The position numbers were made by a program, and so were the translations under genes. Source: Cytophagales bacterium (GTDB lineage: Bacteria; Bacteroidota; Bacteroidia; Cytophagales; Spirosomataceae). From it: 64,000 bases of DNA. The stretch is taken from NCBI GenBank assembly GCA_013298125.1, contig JAAFJP010000019.1, positions 1 to 64,000 of the forward strand. Direction: 5' to 3'. Positions 32,479 through 42,577 of this stretch are shown piece by piece. The notes below the pieces were generated by a model. The model made no database searches and was not told where the DNA came from. It saw only the letters and a list, made by a program, of their open reading frames with translations. Every line of letters starts with the position of its first letter. The first letter of the stretch is position 1.

Positions 32479-34284
32479 ATGAAAAAAACTTTATTCTTGT
32501 TATTATTCTTCCTGTCTTTCAATTCATTGGCTCAAAGTAAGCAAGTCATTGACTCACTCAAAGCTGAGATTTCCAAAGTAAAAAATCCAGAATCTTTGGT
32601 TAGTATTTACCATCAAATCGTTGAGGGCTACTTAAATAATCAACCAGACTCCACTCAGAAATATACTGATTTAGCGATTAAATTATCAGAAAAAACTGGT
32701 AATCAACTACTTATCGCTAAGTCGTACTTACAAAGAGGCAACTATCTTCAAGACCGTACCAAGTTTGACGAAGCTCTCAAATTCTATCAAAAAGCCGTTG
32801 ATATTTACGAAAAAGAAAACAACAAAAGTGGTGCGGGTCGTACCTATACGAGTATGTGTAGGCTTTATAAGCGTATGGCATCAGCTCAAAATGTTTTGTC
32901 TTTTACTAAAAAAGCCCTCTCCTACTCTTTCAAAGCCATTGAGTATCTGAAATCCGTCAATGACAATGCTGGATTGATGGCGGCTTACAACAATCAAGGT
33001 ATTACTTATCGTGATTTAGACCAATTAGAAAAAGCTCACGAAGATTATCTATTGGGTCTGGATATTGCTGAAAAAAATCACATAGAAAACACCTACACAG
33101 GCATTCTGAACGCTAATTTAGGGCAGTATTACATGGATACAAAACAGCCAGATAAAGCTATTTTTCAGTTAAATAAAGCCCTTGTTATTCATCAAAAACT
33201 GAATAACCTATCCGCCATCGAACACGCTAATCGGAATTTATCTTATGCTTTTAGACAGAAAAAAGAATACCTAAAAGCCGTAGAATTAGCCCAAAAATCA
33301 GTCGATATTTCAAAAATGCTTAACGACCCCCATCGTGCTTTTAATTCATACGAAGCCCTTTATTTAGCTCAAAAAGATGCAGGAATGTTCAAAGAGGCTT
33401 TGGAAAGTTTAGAAATTAATAAAACCCTCGAAGACTCCACCGTGAGGGCTGAAAAAACCAAGGGTGTTGCTGAGATTGAGACAAAATACGAAACCGAAAA
33501 AAAGGAAATTTTGATTCAAAAATTAGATGAAAAAAATCAATTGCAACGTCGGCAAATCATTGGTTTTGTGATTGGTTTAGCTTTACTTTTAGGTCTTTTG
33601 GTAGCTTTGTACAATCAAAATCAGACCGTAAAAGCCAGCCAAAAAAAGATTTCGGAACAGTCCGAACAATTGAAATTAATGATGAAAGAATTGCACCACA
33701 GAGTCAAAAATAATTTGGCAATTGTGAGTAGTCTTTTGAAAATTCAGTCGAGTAAAATTGAGGATGAGAAGGCGGTTCAGGCGATTCGTCAAGGGCAACA
33801 GCGGGTAGAGGCGATGTCGTTGATTCATCAAAGATTGTATCAAACCGACAAAGTAACCAACATCAATATCAAGGAATATATCAACGACCTTGCAGACAGC
33901 CTCATGAGTGCATACGGACATACTCCTGATGATTTTGATTTGAAAATTGAGGTCGAAAAAGAGCAATTAGACGTGGACATGGCTATTCCATTAGGTCTGA
34001 TAATCAATGAGTTATTGACTAATTCATTCAAATATGCTTACGAAAAAGTTGAACGACCTTTACTAAATATTTCCTTGAAAACAAACCATGGATTGACGTT
34101 GGAAGTACAAGACAATGGACCTGGAATTGACATGGAGCGTTGGCAAAAAGCCAAAGATTCTTTCGGGAAAAAACTCATCGCAGGACTTTCAAAACAAATT
34201 GGAGGAACTTATGAATTAGAAAATAAAGGAGGTAGTTATTTTAAGTTGCAGATTCCACAGGAAAAGTTAAAAATGGCAGCGTAA
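32479..34284 (+). CDS. TPR-containing HisKA_2 sensor histidine kinase
   Basis: 601 residues. The signal peptide (FLSFNSLAQS) is followed by about six tetratricopeptide repeats (~30-330, e.g. LLIAKSYLQRGNYLQDRTKF) in the periplasm. One membrane helix (RRQIIGFVIGLALLLGLLVALY) leads to a HisKA_2 domain, MMKELHHRVKNNLAIVSSLL, with the phospho-acceptor at His406/407. A HATPase_c domain is at the C-terminus (LIINELLTNSFKYAYE, DNGPGID). The LytTR regulator downstream, 134 bp away across a palindrome, is its likely partner. The signal is unknown. Confidence 0.92.
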   Translation: MKKTLFLLLFFLSFNSLAQSKQVIDSLKAEISKVKNPESLVSIYHQIVEGYLNNQPDSTQKYTDLAIKLSEKTGNQLLIAKSYLQRGNYLQDRTKFDEALKFYQKAVDIYEKENNKSGAGRTYTSMCRLYKRMASAQNVLSFTKKALSYSFKAIEYLKSVNDNAGLMAAYNNQGITYRDLDQLEKAHEDYLLGLDIAEKNHIENTYTGILNANLGQYYMDTKQPDKAIFQLNKALVIHQKLNNLSAIEHANRNLSYAFRQKKEYLKAVELAQKSVDISKMLNDPHRAFNSYEALYLAQKDAGMFKEALESLEINKTLEDSTVRAEKTKGVAEIETKYETEKKEILIQKLDEKNQLQRRQIIGFVIGLALLLGLLVALYNQNQTVKASQKKISEQSEQLKLMMKELHHRVKNNLAIVSSLLKIQSSKIEDEKAVQAIRQGQQRVEAMSLIHQRLYQTDKVTNINIKEYINDLADSLMSAYGHTPDDFDLKIEVEKEQLDVDMAIPLGLIINELLTNSFKYAYEKVERPLLNISLKTNHGLTLEVQDNGPGIDMERWQKAKDSFGKKLIAGLSKQIGGTYELENKGGSYFKLQIPQEKLKMAA

Positions 34285-34286
34285 AA

Positions 34287-34412
34287 GTTTTTAGTTCTGG
34301 GTTTTGGGTACTAAGTTCTGAGTTCTGAGTTAATTTAAAAGTCTTTAATGATTTTGAAACTCAGTACCCAAAACCCAGAACCAAGTACTCAGAACTAAAA
34401 ACCCAGAACTAA
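34287..34412. repeat. Gap-filling palindrome, GTTCTGGGTT/GTTCTGAGTT units
   Basis: The left arm is a run of TTCTGGGTTTTGGGTAC / GTTCTGAGTT words. The right arm is AACTCAGTACCCAAAACCC / GAACTAAAAACCC words. It occupies nearly the entire gap between kinase and regulator genes. Confidence 0.75.
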
Positions 34413-34418
34413 AAAGTT

Positions 34419-35174
34419 ATGAAAATACTAATCATCGAAGACGAATTTATTTTGGCATCAGAACTTTCAGAAACCCTTGAATCTGAGGGATATGAGGTAG
34501 TTTTGACGGCTGATAATGGACGAGAAGCCTTAGATTTTTACAAAGAAAATGAAGTAGATTTGGTGCTTTGTGACATCAATATCAACGGTGATTGGGATGG
34601 TATTGAGACTGTAACAAAACTCATTGCCGTCAAGCAAGTGCCAATTATTTACCTAACGGCTTTCACAGATAAAGATACTCTGGAAAGAGCCAAAGCAACC
34701 TTCCCTGCGGCATATATTCCGAAACCTTATCACATCACCAACCTCAGAATGGCAATTGAGTTAGCGATTAATAATTTTGCTGTAAAAATTCAGCCAAGTT
34801 ATCTGAATATCCTGAAAGATGGGAAGCCCGATATTCAGTCGAAGGAGATGTTTTTGCAGGTCAATGATGATATTTTTATTAAACAGAACTATCAATTTGT
34901 CAAGTTTTCGTTGAGCGAAATCCTGTATTTGGAGGCTGATAATATCTACACAAACATCATCACAAGTCAAAAAAAATATGCTATCCGACAGGCAATTGGC
35001 AATGTTCATGAACGTTTGCCCATGAAAAATTTAGTGCGTGTGCATCGTTCTTTTGTGGTGAATATCAACAAGATAGACTCTTTTAATGAATATGAAGTTA
35101 TTGTTCACGGACATACTATACCCATCAGTCGTACGTACAAGGATGAATTTATGAAGTATTTTATGTTTCGATGA
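34419..35174 (+). CDS. LytTR-family response regulator
   Basis: 251 residues. The receiver domain has EDE at 7-9 and phospho-acceptor Asp52 in VLCDININGDWDG; the conserved Lys lies in YIPKPYH. A LytTR DNA-binding domain occupies the C-terminus (IFIKQNYQFVKFSLSEILYLEAD, LVRVHRSFVVNINKI, IPISRTYKDEF). It follows the HisKA_2 kinase in the same direction and is the probable partner. The gap is a palindrome rather than a translational overlap, so the two may not be tightly coupled. Confidence 0.92.
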   Translation: MKILIIEDEFILASELSETLESEGYEVVLTADNGREALDFYKENEVDLVLCDININGDWDGIETVTKLIAVKQVPIIYLTAFTDKDTLERAKATFPAAYIPKPYHITNLRMAIELAINNFAVKIQPSYLNILKDGKPDIQSKEMFLQVNDDIFIKQNYQFVKFSLSEILYLEADNIYTNIITSQKKYAIRQAIGNVHERLPMKNLVRVHRSFVVNINKIDSFNEYEVIVHGHTIPISRTYKDEFMKYFMFR

Positions 35175-35182
35175 AAATTAAA

Positions 35183-36448
35183 TTATTCCACATAATCCAA
35201 GTCTTTGGTGAACGTTTCTTCAATCTGCGAGGTTGCCCACAAAGCGGCGGCATAACAAATTGCACCCACAATCATGGCTGAACTTACCAATCCATAAGAG
35301 GGAATTAATGCCTTGAAACCTATTGTGATAGGAATTAATGCCCCTCTTACAAAATTGGGTACGGTGGTCGTTACAGTGGCTCTAATGTTTGTTCCAAATT
35401 GTTCGGAAGACATCGTAACGAATACTGCCCAATACCCTCCAAAAAAGCCTAAAATGAAGCACAAAATATAAAAATTATTGGCTGAAATTCCGTTAGCATT
35501 TAGGTAGATTATGGTAAAAACAATTGCCAAACCTATAAAAATATAAACAGCTTTTTTTCTACTTTTCAGAATTTGACTGACTACTCCACTCAAAAAATCA
35601 CCCAACGATAATCCAGCATAACAAAACATGATAGTTTTTCCACCTAAAATTTCGCCTTGTACGTTGAGAACTTTACTCATTTCGGGGGCGGCTAAAATCA
35701 AGATTCCAACCACGAACCAAACGGGCAATCCAATAAGAATGCAATAAAAATATTTCTTAAAACGCTCCCAGTTAGTAAATAGGCTGAAAAAATTGCCTTT
35801 TGCTACATTTTTTTCAACATTTTGAAAAAGTAAAGATTCAAATGTTCCGAAACGTAAAATCAAGAGAAATAAACCCATACCTCCACCGATAAAATAACAA
35901 ATTCGCCACCATTCAGGGTCTTTGCTATATCCGCCCACAACGGCAGCCGTTACCGCTCCCAAAGCCCCCGTACCCGCAATGAGCAATGCCCCGATGCCCC
36001 TTTTTTCTTTGGGTAGAGTCTCATTCACAAGCGTGATACCTGCCCCCAACTCCCCTGCAAGCCCTATTCCCGCAATGAAACGAAGGATTCCGTATTGGGT
36101 AATGGCATCCAAAAATGCGTTATCCTGTATCAATCCGTTCAAAGCATTAGCGGTTGAATACATCAAAATTGAACCAAAAAGCACTGATTTACGCCCTTTT
36201 TTATCACCCCAAACACCCCACAAAATTCCTCCCATCAACATTCCCGCCATTTGAATATTGAAAAGCGTGAGTCCTTGGGAGAGTTGTTGTGCTTTATCTA
36301 ATCCAAAACTGGCAAGACTCGGATTACGAACTACGCCAAAGAGAATAAGGTCATAAACATCCACAAAATAACCCAAAGCGGCTACTGCAATCAGGATTTT
36401 AGCGTTTTTTGAAATCGTGGTATTTGTTGAAATCTGAATGGGGTTCAT
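35183..36448 (-). CDS. MFS transporter
   Basis: 421 residues from ATG 36448 (MNPIQISTNTTISKNAKILIAVAALGYFVDVYDLILFG). A farther start would overlap rodA. Twelve membrane segments are visible. The MFS motif A-like GVWGDKKGRKSVLFGS lies between helices 2 and 3, and GLAGELGAGITLVNE follows in helix 4. The pattern resembles the metabolite:H+ symporter branch, but the substrate cannot be named. It follows rodA on the same strand with a 41-bp gap. Confidence 0.85.
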   Translation of the reverse strand: MNPIQISTNTTISKNAKILIAVAALGYFVDVYDLILFGVVRNPSLASFGLDKAQQLSQGLTLFNIQMAGMLMGGILWGVWGDKKGRKSVLFGSILMYSTANALNGLIQDNAFLDAITQYGILRFIAGIGLAGELGAGITLVNETLPKEKRGIGALLIAGTGALGAVTAAVVGGYSKDPEWWRICYFIGGGMGLFLLILRFGTFESLLFQNVEKNVAKGNFFSLFTNWERFKKYFYCILIGLPVWFVVGILILAAPEMSKVLNVQGEILGGKTIMFCYAGLSLGDFLSGVVSQILKSRKKAVYIFIGLAIVFTIIYLNANGISANNFYILCFILGFFGGYWAVFVTMSSEQFGTNIRATVTTTVPNFVRGALIPITIGFKALIPSYGLVSSAMIVGAICYAAALWATSQIEETFTKDLDYVE

Positions 36449-36489
36449 GGTTAATTGGGGGTTAATTGAATTTGGTGTTATGCCTACTA

Positions 36490-37779
36490 TTACCACCTCG
36501 ACAAAACTTGCGTACGGTGAGCATCAATTTTTAGAAAAATAAATAATAAAATCGAAAATGACCAGAGCGAAGAACCACCATAACTAAAAAATGGCAGGGG
36601 AATCCCGATAACAGGCATCAGCCCGATGGTCATGCCAATATTTACTAAAAAGTGAAAAAACAGTATGGAGACAACCCCGTAGCCATAGACTCGGGCAAAT
36701 CGAGATTTCTGTCGTTCTGCCAAATAAATCACTCTCAATAAAAGCCCCAGAAACAGCCCTACAACCAATAAACTCCCCGCAAAACCTTCTTCTTCGCCCA
36801 CAGTACAGAAGATAAAATCGGTAGATTGCTCGGGTACGAAGTCAAATTTAGTTTGAGTTCCTTGCAAAAAGCCTTTACCCAAAAGCCCCCCAGAACCAAT
36901 AGCAATTTTTGCCTGACGTACGTTATAACCCGTCTTTTTTCTATCAAATTCAGGATCAATCAATACTTTTATACGATTGCGTTGATGTTCTTGAAGGACG
37001 TTATTGATTGCCCAATCAACCCCCGTAACGAAAATTCCCATCGCAAAGGCAATTCCAATAATCAGAAAAATATTTCGAGTCTTTCGTTCATACCTTGGCA
37101 ATATCCAAATGACTAAACCCGTCAAAACAGCAATACCAATAAATACTTGCCAGATTGGATAAATAAGTGATAATACAAACAGGATGATAACACTTAGCAA
37201 AGCGGCAGGATAAACGCCAGGTAAACCTTCACGATACAATAGAATCATAAAACCCGCAAACACTAATGCTACGCCTGTTTCTTGGGATAATAATATCAAA
37301 ATCGGAGGGACTAAAATGATGAGAGCAACATTAAATTGGTCTTTGAAACGAGACAAATTGACTAAGGGGGTACTCACGTATTTTGCCACTGCCAAAGCGG
37401 TTGCCATTTTGGCAAATTCGGCAGGTTGTATCTGAAAACTCCCAATCCTAATCCATGAATGTGAGCCTTTTATCTCTGCCCCAACCACAAACACAGCCAA
37501 AAGCATGAAGATAAAAAAGCCGTAAATGAAAAATGCCGTAGTTTCGTAAAACCGATAATCAATTACTAAGATAGCAATAATGAGTAGTACAGTCGTTCCA
37601 ATCCAGACGAGTTGTTTGCCTGCATTGGAATCAAAAAAGCCTGGGTCTCCAATCCAGAGGGGGTTTTCGGGATTATAAATAGCGGCATAAATATTCATCC
37701 ACCCTACCACCACGCACACGATGAAAAGGAGAACTGTAATCCAATCTAAATTTTTTGATATTTTTTCTTGTCTTGCCAT
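36490..37779 (-). CDS. rodA: RodA, peptidoglycan glycosyltransferase of the elongasome
   Basis: 429 residues, a SEDS-family protein with about ten membrane segments. It polymerises lipid II with PBP2 during cell elongation. Diagnostic stretches are SHSWIRIGSFQIQPAEFAK near residues 110-128 and the late motif MPVIGIPLPFFSYGGSS. EGFAGSLLVV precedes helices 7-8. It lies immediately downstream of mrdA on the same strand, the usual arrangement, with a palindrome filling the gap. Length is typical for Bacteroidota (~420). Confidence 0.95.
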   Translation of the reverse strand: MARQEKISKNLDWITVLLFIVCVVVGWMNIYAAIYNPENPLWIGDPGFFDSNAGKQLVWIGTTVLLIIAILVIDYRFYETTAFFIYGFFIFMLLAVFVVGAEIKGSHSWIRIGSFQIQPAEFAKMATALAVAKYVSTPLVNLSRFKDQFNVALIILVPPILILLSQETGVALVFAGFMILLYREGLPGVYPAALLSVIILFVLSLIYPIWQVFIGIAVLTGLVIWILPRYERKTRNIFLIIGIAFAMGIFVTGVDWAINNVLQEHQRNRIKVLIDPEFDRKKTGYNVRQAKIAIGSGGLLGKGFLQGTQTKFDFVPEQSTDFIFCTVGEEEGFAGSLLVVGLFLGLLLRVIYLAERQKSRFARVYGYGVVSILFFHFLVNIGMTIGLMPVIGIPLPFFSYGGSSLWSFSILLFIFLKIDAHRTQVLSRW

Positions 37780-37783
37780 GTTT

Positions 37784-37917
37784 GGGAGGAAGGTAATTAG
37801 GGATTAGGTAATTAGGGATTAGGCAGTTTGGGACGTTTAAAGTTAGGATAAATACTTTCAAATTCTTAGTTATTTAACCTAATTCCCCAATCCCTAATCC
37901 CCAATTACCTAATCCCT
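37784..37917. repeat. Gap-filling palindrome, TTAGGGA units
   Basis: The left arm repeats GTAATTAGGGATTAGG words. The right arm repeats CCTAATCCC/ATTACCTAATCCC words. It fills the gap between mrdA and rodA and touches both genes' ends. Confidence 0.75.
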
Positions 37918-39922
37918 ACCTTTTCGGTTTCATCGGGATTTTGATAGTGGTTGGTTTTTCAGCTCCGATGAGTGGTACACTTTGTGGAGTTGTCAAAAAT
38001 AGCTCTTCATCAACTTTTTGTATAACGCTATCCTTTTTCACATTAGTTGATTTTGAATTATCGGTCTTAGGCGTTGTGGTTCGGATGATATTTAGCGGGT
38101 AACCCTTGTTCATCCATTTAGTCTCAATGGCTTTTCTATCAACTCGACGTTTGATATATTTTTCGATACATAAAGAAGCAATCGGAGCGGCATGAGCCCC
38201 GCCCGAACCTGCATTTTCTACAAAAACGGCAATCGCAATTTTAGGATTTTCTCTGGGAGCAAAAGCCATAAAAATGGAGTGATTTTCTCCATGACGATTC
38301 TGAGACGTTCCTGTTTTTCCACACATCTGAATATCGCTCATACGTCCGTCACCCGATACTGTTCCATTATTAACCGCCGCAACCATTCCTCCGATGACGG
38401 TATCAAAATGTCTTCTATCAATGCCTACGGACACTTTTTCCTTATATTTTTCTTCAACTTCGCCAACTTTCCCTACTCCTTTCACCAAATGCGGACGAAT
38501 ATACCAGCCTCGGTTGGCTATGATAGCCGCTACATTGGCTACTTTCAAAGGACTTACTAATAATTCACCTTCACCAATACTATTACTGGCGATATTTGAG
38601 AATTTCCAGCGAAGCGGTGCTTTTGATGGTCCTCCATACATTTTATCATACATGGCAACGTTAGGCAAATTACCTTTCCGTTCGGTTGGGAGGTCTATTT
38701 CTAATGATTGACCTATTCCAAACTTTGCCACCATATCACCCCATTTTTGTAAACCTACCGCTGATTTTTTGAAAACATTTGTTTCGCTATTATTATAAAT
38801 CATTCGTTTGTAGGTCTGATAAAAATAAGGATTACATGAATACTGGATTGCCCTTTGCACATCACTCGCTACGGGGTGATTGTGGCTACAATTAATCGGC
38901 GAACCTCCATGCCCAAAACCTGTCCCTGGGGATATTGCTCCCATTTGTAAAGCAACTAAGGCTTGAATAATCTTAAAAGTTGAGCCTGGACGATATGAGG
39001 CACTTGGCGGACGATTTAAGAGTGGATGTGCTGGATTAAGGTTAAGTTGTTGAAAATATTTAGAATATGTCCTGCCCGACAATAAACTCGGGTCATAAGT
39101 AGGAGCTGAAACCATTGCCAACACTTCGCCCGTTGAGGGTTCGATGGCAACTACGCTTCCTACTTTGTGTTGCATCAAACTGTCGGCGTAGGCTTGCAAT
39201 TCTATGTCGATTGAGCTAATCAGATTCTTCCCTGCCAAAGGTTCTTTGTCATGAGAGCCATTTTTGAATGAGCCTTTTTCTGCCCCTCGACTATTGACCA
39301 TCATGTATTTGATACCTTTTTCTCCACGCAATTGGTCTTCATAATAACGTTCTATACCCGTAACGCCCACATAATCACCTTGACGATAATAGTCATCGCC
39401 TTCGTCTTCTAATTTTTGTAAGCGTTCTGGACTAATTTCTCCTACGTACCCGAGAGCATTCGCCATACCTTTCCAATCGTAGGTACGCAAAGCACTGACT
39501 TTAAAGTCAAATCCTGGATAATCGACCATTGCATCCTGTACACGGGCATAGTCCTGTCGAGACAATTGTCGAAGCATCAACGATGGTCTAACGGGTGAGT
39601 ATATTCTGGCGAGATGCGTGAGGCTGTCAAACTCAGTACGAGTGAGTCCAAAGATTTCACAAAAACGGAGGGTATCAGCAACTCGTGCCTTTTTAGGAGT
39701 TACATAGAGGTCATAAACTACTGTGTTACTGACAATTAGTTTTTTGTTACGGTCATAGACCAAACCTCGAAAAGCTGGTTGTACCAATTCCCTGATGGCA
39801 TTGTTTTCTGCATCAAGTTTGTAGGTCTCATCGACCACCTGTAAGTAAAATAATCTGCCAACGTAAATCAACGCTATCAGAATAAAAAAACCTTGAATAA
39901 ATCGTTTTCTAATCTCTTCCAT
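37916..39922 (-). CDS. mrdA: Penicillin-binding protein 2 (transpeptidase of the elongasome)
   Basis: 668 residues. One N-terminal membrane helix (IQGFFILIALIYVGRLFYLQ) precedes the dimerisation domain (AFRGLVYDRN). The transpeptidase domain has the catalytic STFK (Ser314), SCN in YSCNPYF, and KTGT at Lys536. It cross-links peptidoglycan in partnership with RodA encoded just downstream. The C-terminal ~60 residues (TTPKTDNSKSTNVKKDS...) are low-complexity and may be a flexible tail. Its ATG is preceded immediately by a palindrome. Confidence 0.95.
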   Translation of the reverse strand: MEEIRKRFIQGFFILIALIYVGRLFYLQVVDETYKLDAENNAIRELVQPAFRGLVYDRNKKLIVSNTVVYDLYVTPKKARVADTLRFCEIFGLTRTEFDSLTHLARIYSPVRPSLMLRQLSRQDYARVQDAMVDYPGFDFKVSALRTYDWKGMANALGYVGEISPERLQKLEDEGDDYYRQGDYVGVTGIERYYEDQLRGEKGIKYMMVNSRGAEKGSFKNGSHDKEPLAGKNLISSIDIELQAYADSLMQHKVGSVVAIEPSTGEVLAMVSAPTYDPSLLSGRTYSKYFQQLNLNPAHPLLNRPPSASYRPGSTFKIIQALVALQMGAISPGTGFGHGGSPINCSHNHPVASDVQRAIQYSCNPYFYQTYKRMIYNNSETNVFKKSAVGLQKWGDMVAKFGIGQSLEIDLPTERKGNLPNVAMYDKMYGGPSKAPLRWKFSNIASNSIGEGELLVSPLKVANVAAIIANRGWYIRPHLVKGVGKVGEVEEKYKEKVSVGIDRRHFDTVIGGMVAAVNNGTVSGDGRMSDIQMCGKTGTSQNRHGENHSIFMAFAPRENPKIAIAVFVENAGSGGAHAAPIASLCIEKYIKRRVDRKAIETKWMNKGYPLNIIRTTTPKTDNSKSTNVKKDSVIQKVDEELFLTTPQSVPLIGAEKPTTIKIPMKPKR

Positions 39923-39925
39923 TTT

Positions 39926-40018
39926 TAGGGGTTGGGGATTAGGGATTGGGGATTAGGGATTGGGGGGTAATATCATTTAGAAACTAATCCCCAATCCCTA
40001 ATCCCTAACCCCTAAAAA
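39926..40018. repeat. Gap-filling palindrome, GGGATTAGGGATTGGGG units
   Basis: The left arm repeats GGGGATTAGGGATTGGGG words. The right arm repeats CCCCAATCCCTAATCCC words. It fills the gap between atpZ and mrdA. Confidence 0.75.
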
Positions 40019-40019
40019 T

Positions 40020-40226
40020 TTACTCCTTCGGTAAACTTTTAATAAACAAATACATTCCTGCAAAAATAAAAAATAAAGAACATCCCACCGTAAACCAAGG
40101 CGTTTTCATCATCAATTTTTCATCTAACCAACGCCCCAGAAACACACCCGCAGCAATGGTTACGAGCATTTGCATACCCGCACCTGCGTATCGTGAAAAT
40201 TTGTTTGGTGAATTATTTTGTTCCAT
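40020..40226 (-). CDS. atpZ: AtpZ/AtpI-family small membrane protein
   Basis: 68 residues from ATG 40226 (MEQNNSPNKFSRYAGAGMQMLV). An upstream start is in a region that also looks like promoter DNA. Two membrane helices (GMQMLVTIAAGVFLGRWLDEK and WFTVGCSLFFIFAGMYLFI) have the conserved GxxxGxWLDE motif. The family assists assembly or Mg2+ supply of F0F1 ATP synthase. Normally it precedes atpB; here it precedes mrdA and rodA, so the ATP synthase genes are elsewhere. Confidence 0.8.
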   Translation of the reverse strand: MEQNNSPNKFSRYAGAGMQMLVTIAAGVFLGRWLDEKLMMKTPWFTVGCSLFFIFAGMYLFIKSLPKE

Positions 40227-40242
40227 AACACAAAAATACGCC

Positions 40243-40270
40243 TTTGGCATGGAAACTGATACTATTTTTG
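40243..40270 (+). promoter_or_regulatory. Candidate promoter upstream of the porW-like gene
   Basis: TATTTTTG at 40263-40270 fits TAnnTTTG, and a TTTG at 40243-40246 lies 16 bp upstream, slightly closer than usual. The start codon is 112 bp downstream. Confidence 0.3.
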
Positions 40271-40382
40271 TGTAAAATTACGTTTTATATTAGCGGTTGG
40301 CTTTGGGCTATTAGCTTTCGGCTTTTCATCGTTTAACTCTGTGCCTTTGTGCCTTTGCTACTTAGTGCCTTTTTTTGATATA

Positions 40383-42539
40383 ATGAAAAATAAGTACCTC
40401 ATATACATCACCATTTTATCTGGATTTCTCTTTGGATGTTCACAGAATAGTAGTTCTCCTTTGGCAGTGGGCTTCCACAATGTCAATGCAAAATATAACG
40501 CTCTCTTTCAGGCAGATATAAAATTACAAGAAGCCGAAAAAGCCCTTTTTGAAGCTCATAAAGATAATTATTCTCAACCATTGTCTATCCTGATTCCGAT
40601 AGATTCTAACTCGGCGGGGGCGGTTTCCGAGCAATTGGGTGCTATTATCAAAAAGGCTTCGTTGGTTGTAGAACGTCATCAAAATTCCAAATTTTTGGAT
40701 GATGCCTACGTGATGATTGGGAAAGCCCGTTTGCTGAAACAAGATTATAAAAATGCCATCGAAACGTTTAAATACGTCAATACAAATGCCACTTCTGACA
40801 AAGCACGTGACGCAGCCCTCATAGGACTCATGCGTGCCTATACCGAACAAGGCGAATATCAAACCGCCCTCCGTGTGGCTGAATTGTTAAGAGAAGAACC
40901 ACTGAATAACGAAAATACCCGTGATTTTTATTTGACCAAAGCATATCTTCATCAATTGAAAGAGGAGTATAAAACTTCGGTAGCTATTTTGGAAGAAGCC
41001 TTGCCATACATGAAGAAAAACGAGCAAAAAGCCCGTGTACTCTTTGCGGCGGGGCAAATGTATGAAGCCCTTGATGCTAAAAACGATGCCTCAGAAAAGT
41101 ATTTGGCGGTCAATAAAAATCGCCCTTCTTATGATTTAGGTTTTTATGCAAAACTCAACAACGCCTTAGTTTTAGGACAAACTGATGGTTTCCAGAAACT
41201 CTTGAAGGATTCTAAAAATAAGGATTTGCAAGATAAAATCTACGAAGCCATGTCGATGGTGGAGATGCGGAAAGGAAATTCCAAAGATGGGGTAAAACTT
41301 CTGCAAGCCTCCGCACAAAGTAGTCAGAATCAAAAGCAATTACCTTATACGTTCTTGAAATTGGCGGACTTGGCGTATAACAAAATGAAGAATTACGAAA
41401 TGGCGGCGGCGTATTATGATAGCACCGCTTCGTTACTCCCACAAACTGACCCCGCCTACAAGCGAGTGGTGGACAAACAGCGGTCTCTGAGAGATTTTGT
41501 GATTCAAAATAATATCATCAAAACGGAAGACTCTTTACAGATTTTAGCCAAAATGAATCCTGCACAATTAGAAAAAGTGTTGGAAAAAGTAATTTTAGAT
41601 AAAATTGCCAAAGAAGCCGCCGATTTGAAAAAAGCTCAGGATATTGTCAATCGTGGAATGCAAATGCAAGCAGAAGTAAAAGCCAACAATGATGTTTTCA
41701 CCAATCATAATAAGAATAATTGGTATTTTAATAATGAAATTGCTGTTAAACAAGGTAAGACAAGTTTTTTAGGCACATGGGGCGTCAGAAAATTAGAAGA
41801 TAATTGGAGGAGAAGTACAAAAGATATGTTTACAATATTTGAAAACCCAAGTGATATTAACAAAGGGAATAATTTGGAAGTAAATAGTAATAAGAACACA
41901 ACAACTTCAAAAGGCGGTAGCCTTTCAAAATCTGAAATTGCCGAGCTAAAAGCTAAAATCCCGTTCTCGAAAGAGGCTTTGGCAGCTTCACAAAAGCGTA
42001 AGGAAGATGCCAGTTTTGAGTTAGGAAAGATATATAAATTTAGGTTAAATGAACCTCGCAACGCCGTTATCACTTTTGAGCATTTTCTGACAGATTTTCC
42101 AAAATCATCCCACGAACCAGAGGCTTTGTACTTACTTTGTTTATTGAACGAAGATAACGCAGCGGGTAAAGAAACTTATCGCAAAAGATTGATGAAAGAC
42201 TACGAGGATTCGTATTTTGCCAGATTATTGAACCGTACTTCATCTGAAACCTTAACAACTGGAAAGGAATCGGAAGCTCAAAAATTGTACGCAGAAGCCT
42301 ACGGATATTTTGCACAAAATAATTTTACGGATGCCCTCACTTTTGTAGAAACGGGTCTGAAACAATACCCCAATAGCCAAATTGAGGATAAGTTTGTATT
42401 TTTGAAAGCCCTCCTTTTAGCCAAAACACAAACGGTAGAAATCTATCAAAAAGCCCTCAAAAACTTCATTACTGATTATCCGAAGAGTCAGCTGATTGCA
42501 ATGGCGAAAGAAAGATTGGAGGCGGTTGAGAAGAAATAA
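40383..42539 (+). CDS. porW: Type IX secretion / gliding lipoprotein PorW (SprE-like)
   Basis: 718 residues from ATG 40383; the earlier in-frame start would put non-signal residues before it. The lipoprotein signal ends GFLFGC. The mature protein begins with the SprE/PorW pattern NVNAKYNALFQADIKLQEAEKALFEAHKDNY. About ten TPR-like repeats follow (e.g. DAYVMIGKARLLKQDYKNAIETFK, TALRVAELLREEPLNNENTRDFY). In Bacteroidota this lipoprotein is needed for type IX secretion and gliding. Other por/gld genes are not in the window. It is convergent with the DUF4249 gene. Confidence 0.85.
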   Translation: MKNKYLIYITILSGFLFGCSQNSSSPLAVGFHNVNAKYNALFQADIKLQEAEKALFEAHKDNYSQPLSILIPIDSNSAGAVSEQLGAIIKKASLVVERHQNSKFLDDAYVMIGKARLLKQDYKNAIETFKYVNTNATSDKARDAALIGLMRAYTEQGEYQTALRVAELLREEPLNNENTRDFYLTKAYLHQLKEEYKTSVAILEEALPYMKKNEQKARVLFAAGQMYEALDAKNDASEKYLAVNKNRPSYDLGFYAKLNNALVLGQTDGFQKLLKDSKNKDLQDKIYEAMSMVEMRKGNSKDGVKLLQASAQSSQNQKQLPYTFLKLADLAYNKMKNYEMAAAYYDSTASLLPQTDPAYKRVVDKQRSLRDFVIQNNIIKTEDSLQILAKMNPAQLEKVLEKVILDKIAKEAADLKKAQDIVNRGMQMQAEVKANNDVFTNHNKNNWYFNNEIAVKQGKTSFLGTWGVRKLEDNWRRSTKDMFTIFENPSDINKGNNLEVNSNKNTTTSKGGSLSKSEIAELKAKIPFSKEALAASQKRKEDASFELGKIYKFRLNEPRNAVITFEHFLTDFPKSSHEPEALYLLCLLNEDNAAGKETYRKRLMKDYEDSYFARLLNRTSSETLTTGKESEAQKLYAEAYGYFAQNNFTDALTFVETGLKQYPNSQIEDKFVFLKALLLAKTQTVEIYQKALKNFITDYPKSQLIAMAKERLEAVEKK

Positions 42540-42577
42540 AAAAGGAGGCGTAAATTTTACGCCTCCTTTTTTTATTT
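42540..42577. terminator. Bidirectional terminator
   Basis: GGAGGCGTAAA pairs with TTTACGCCTCC; T7 follows on the plus strand and an A-run precedes, so it serves both convergent genes. Confidence 0.8.
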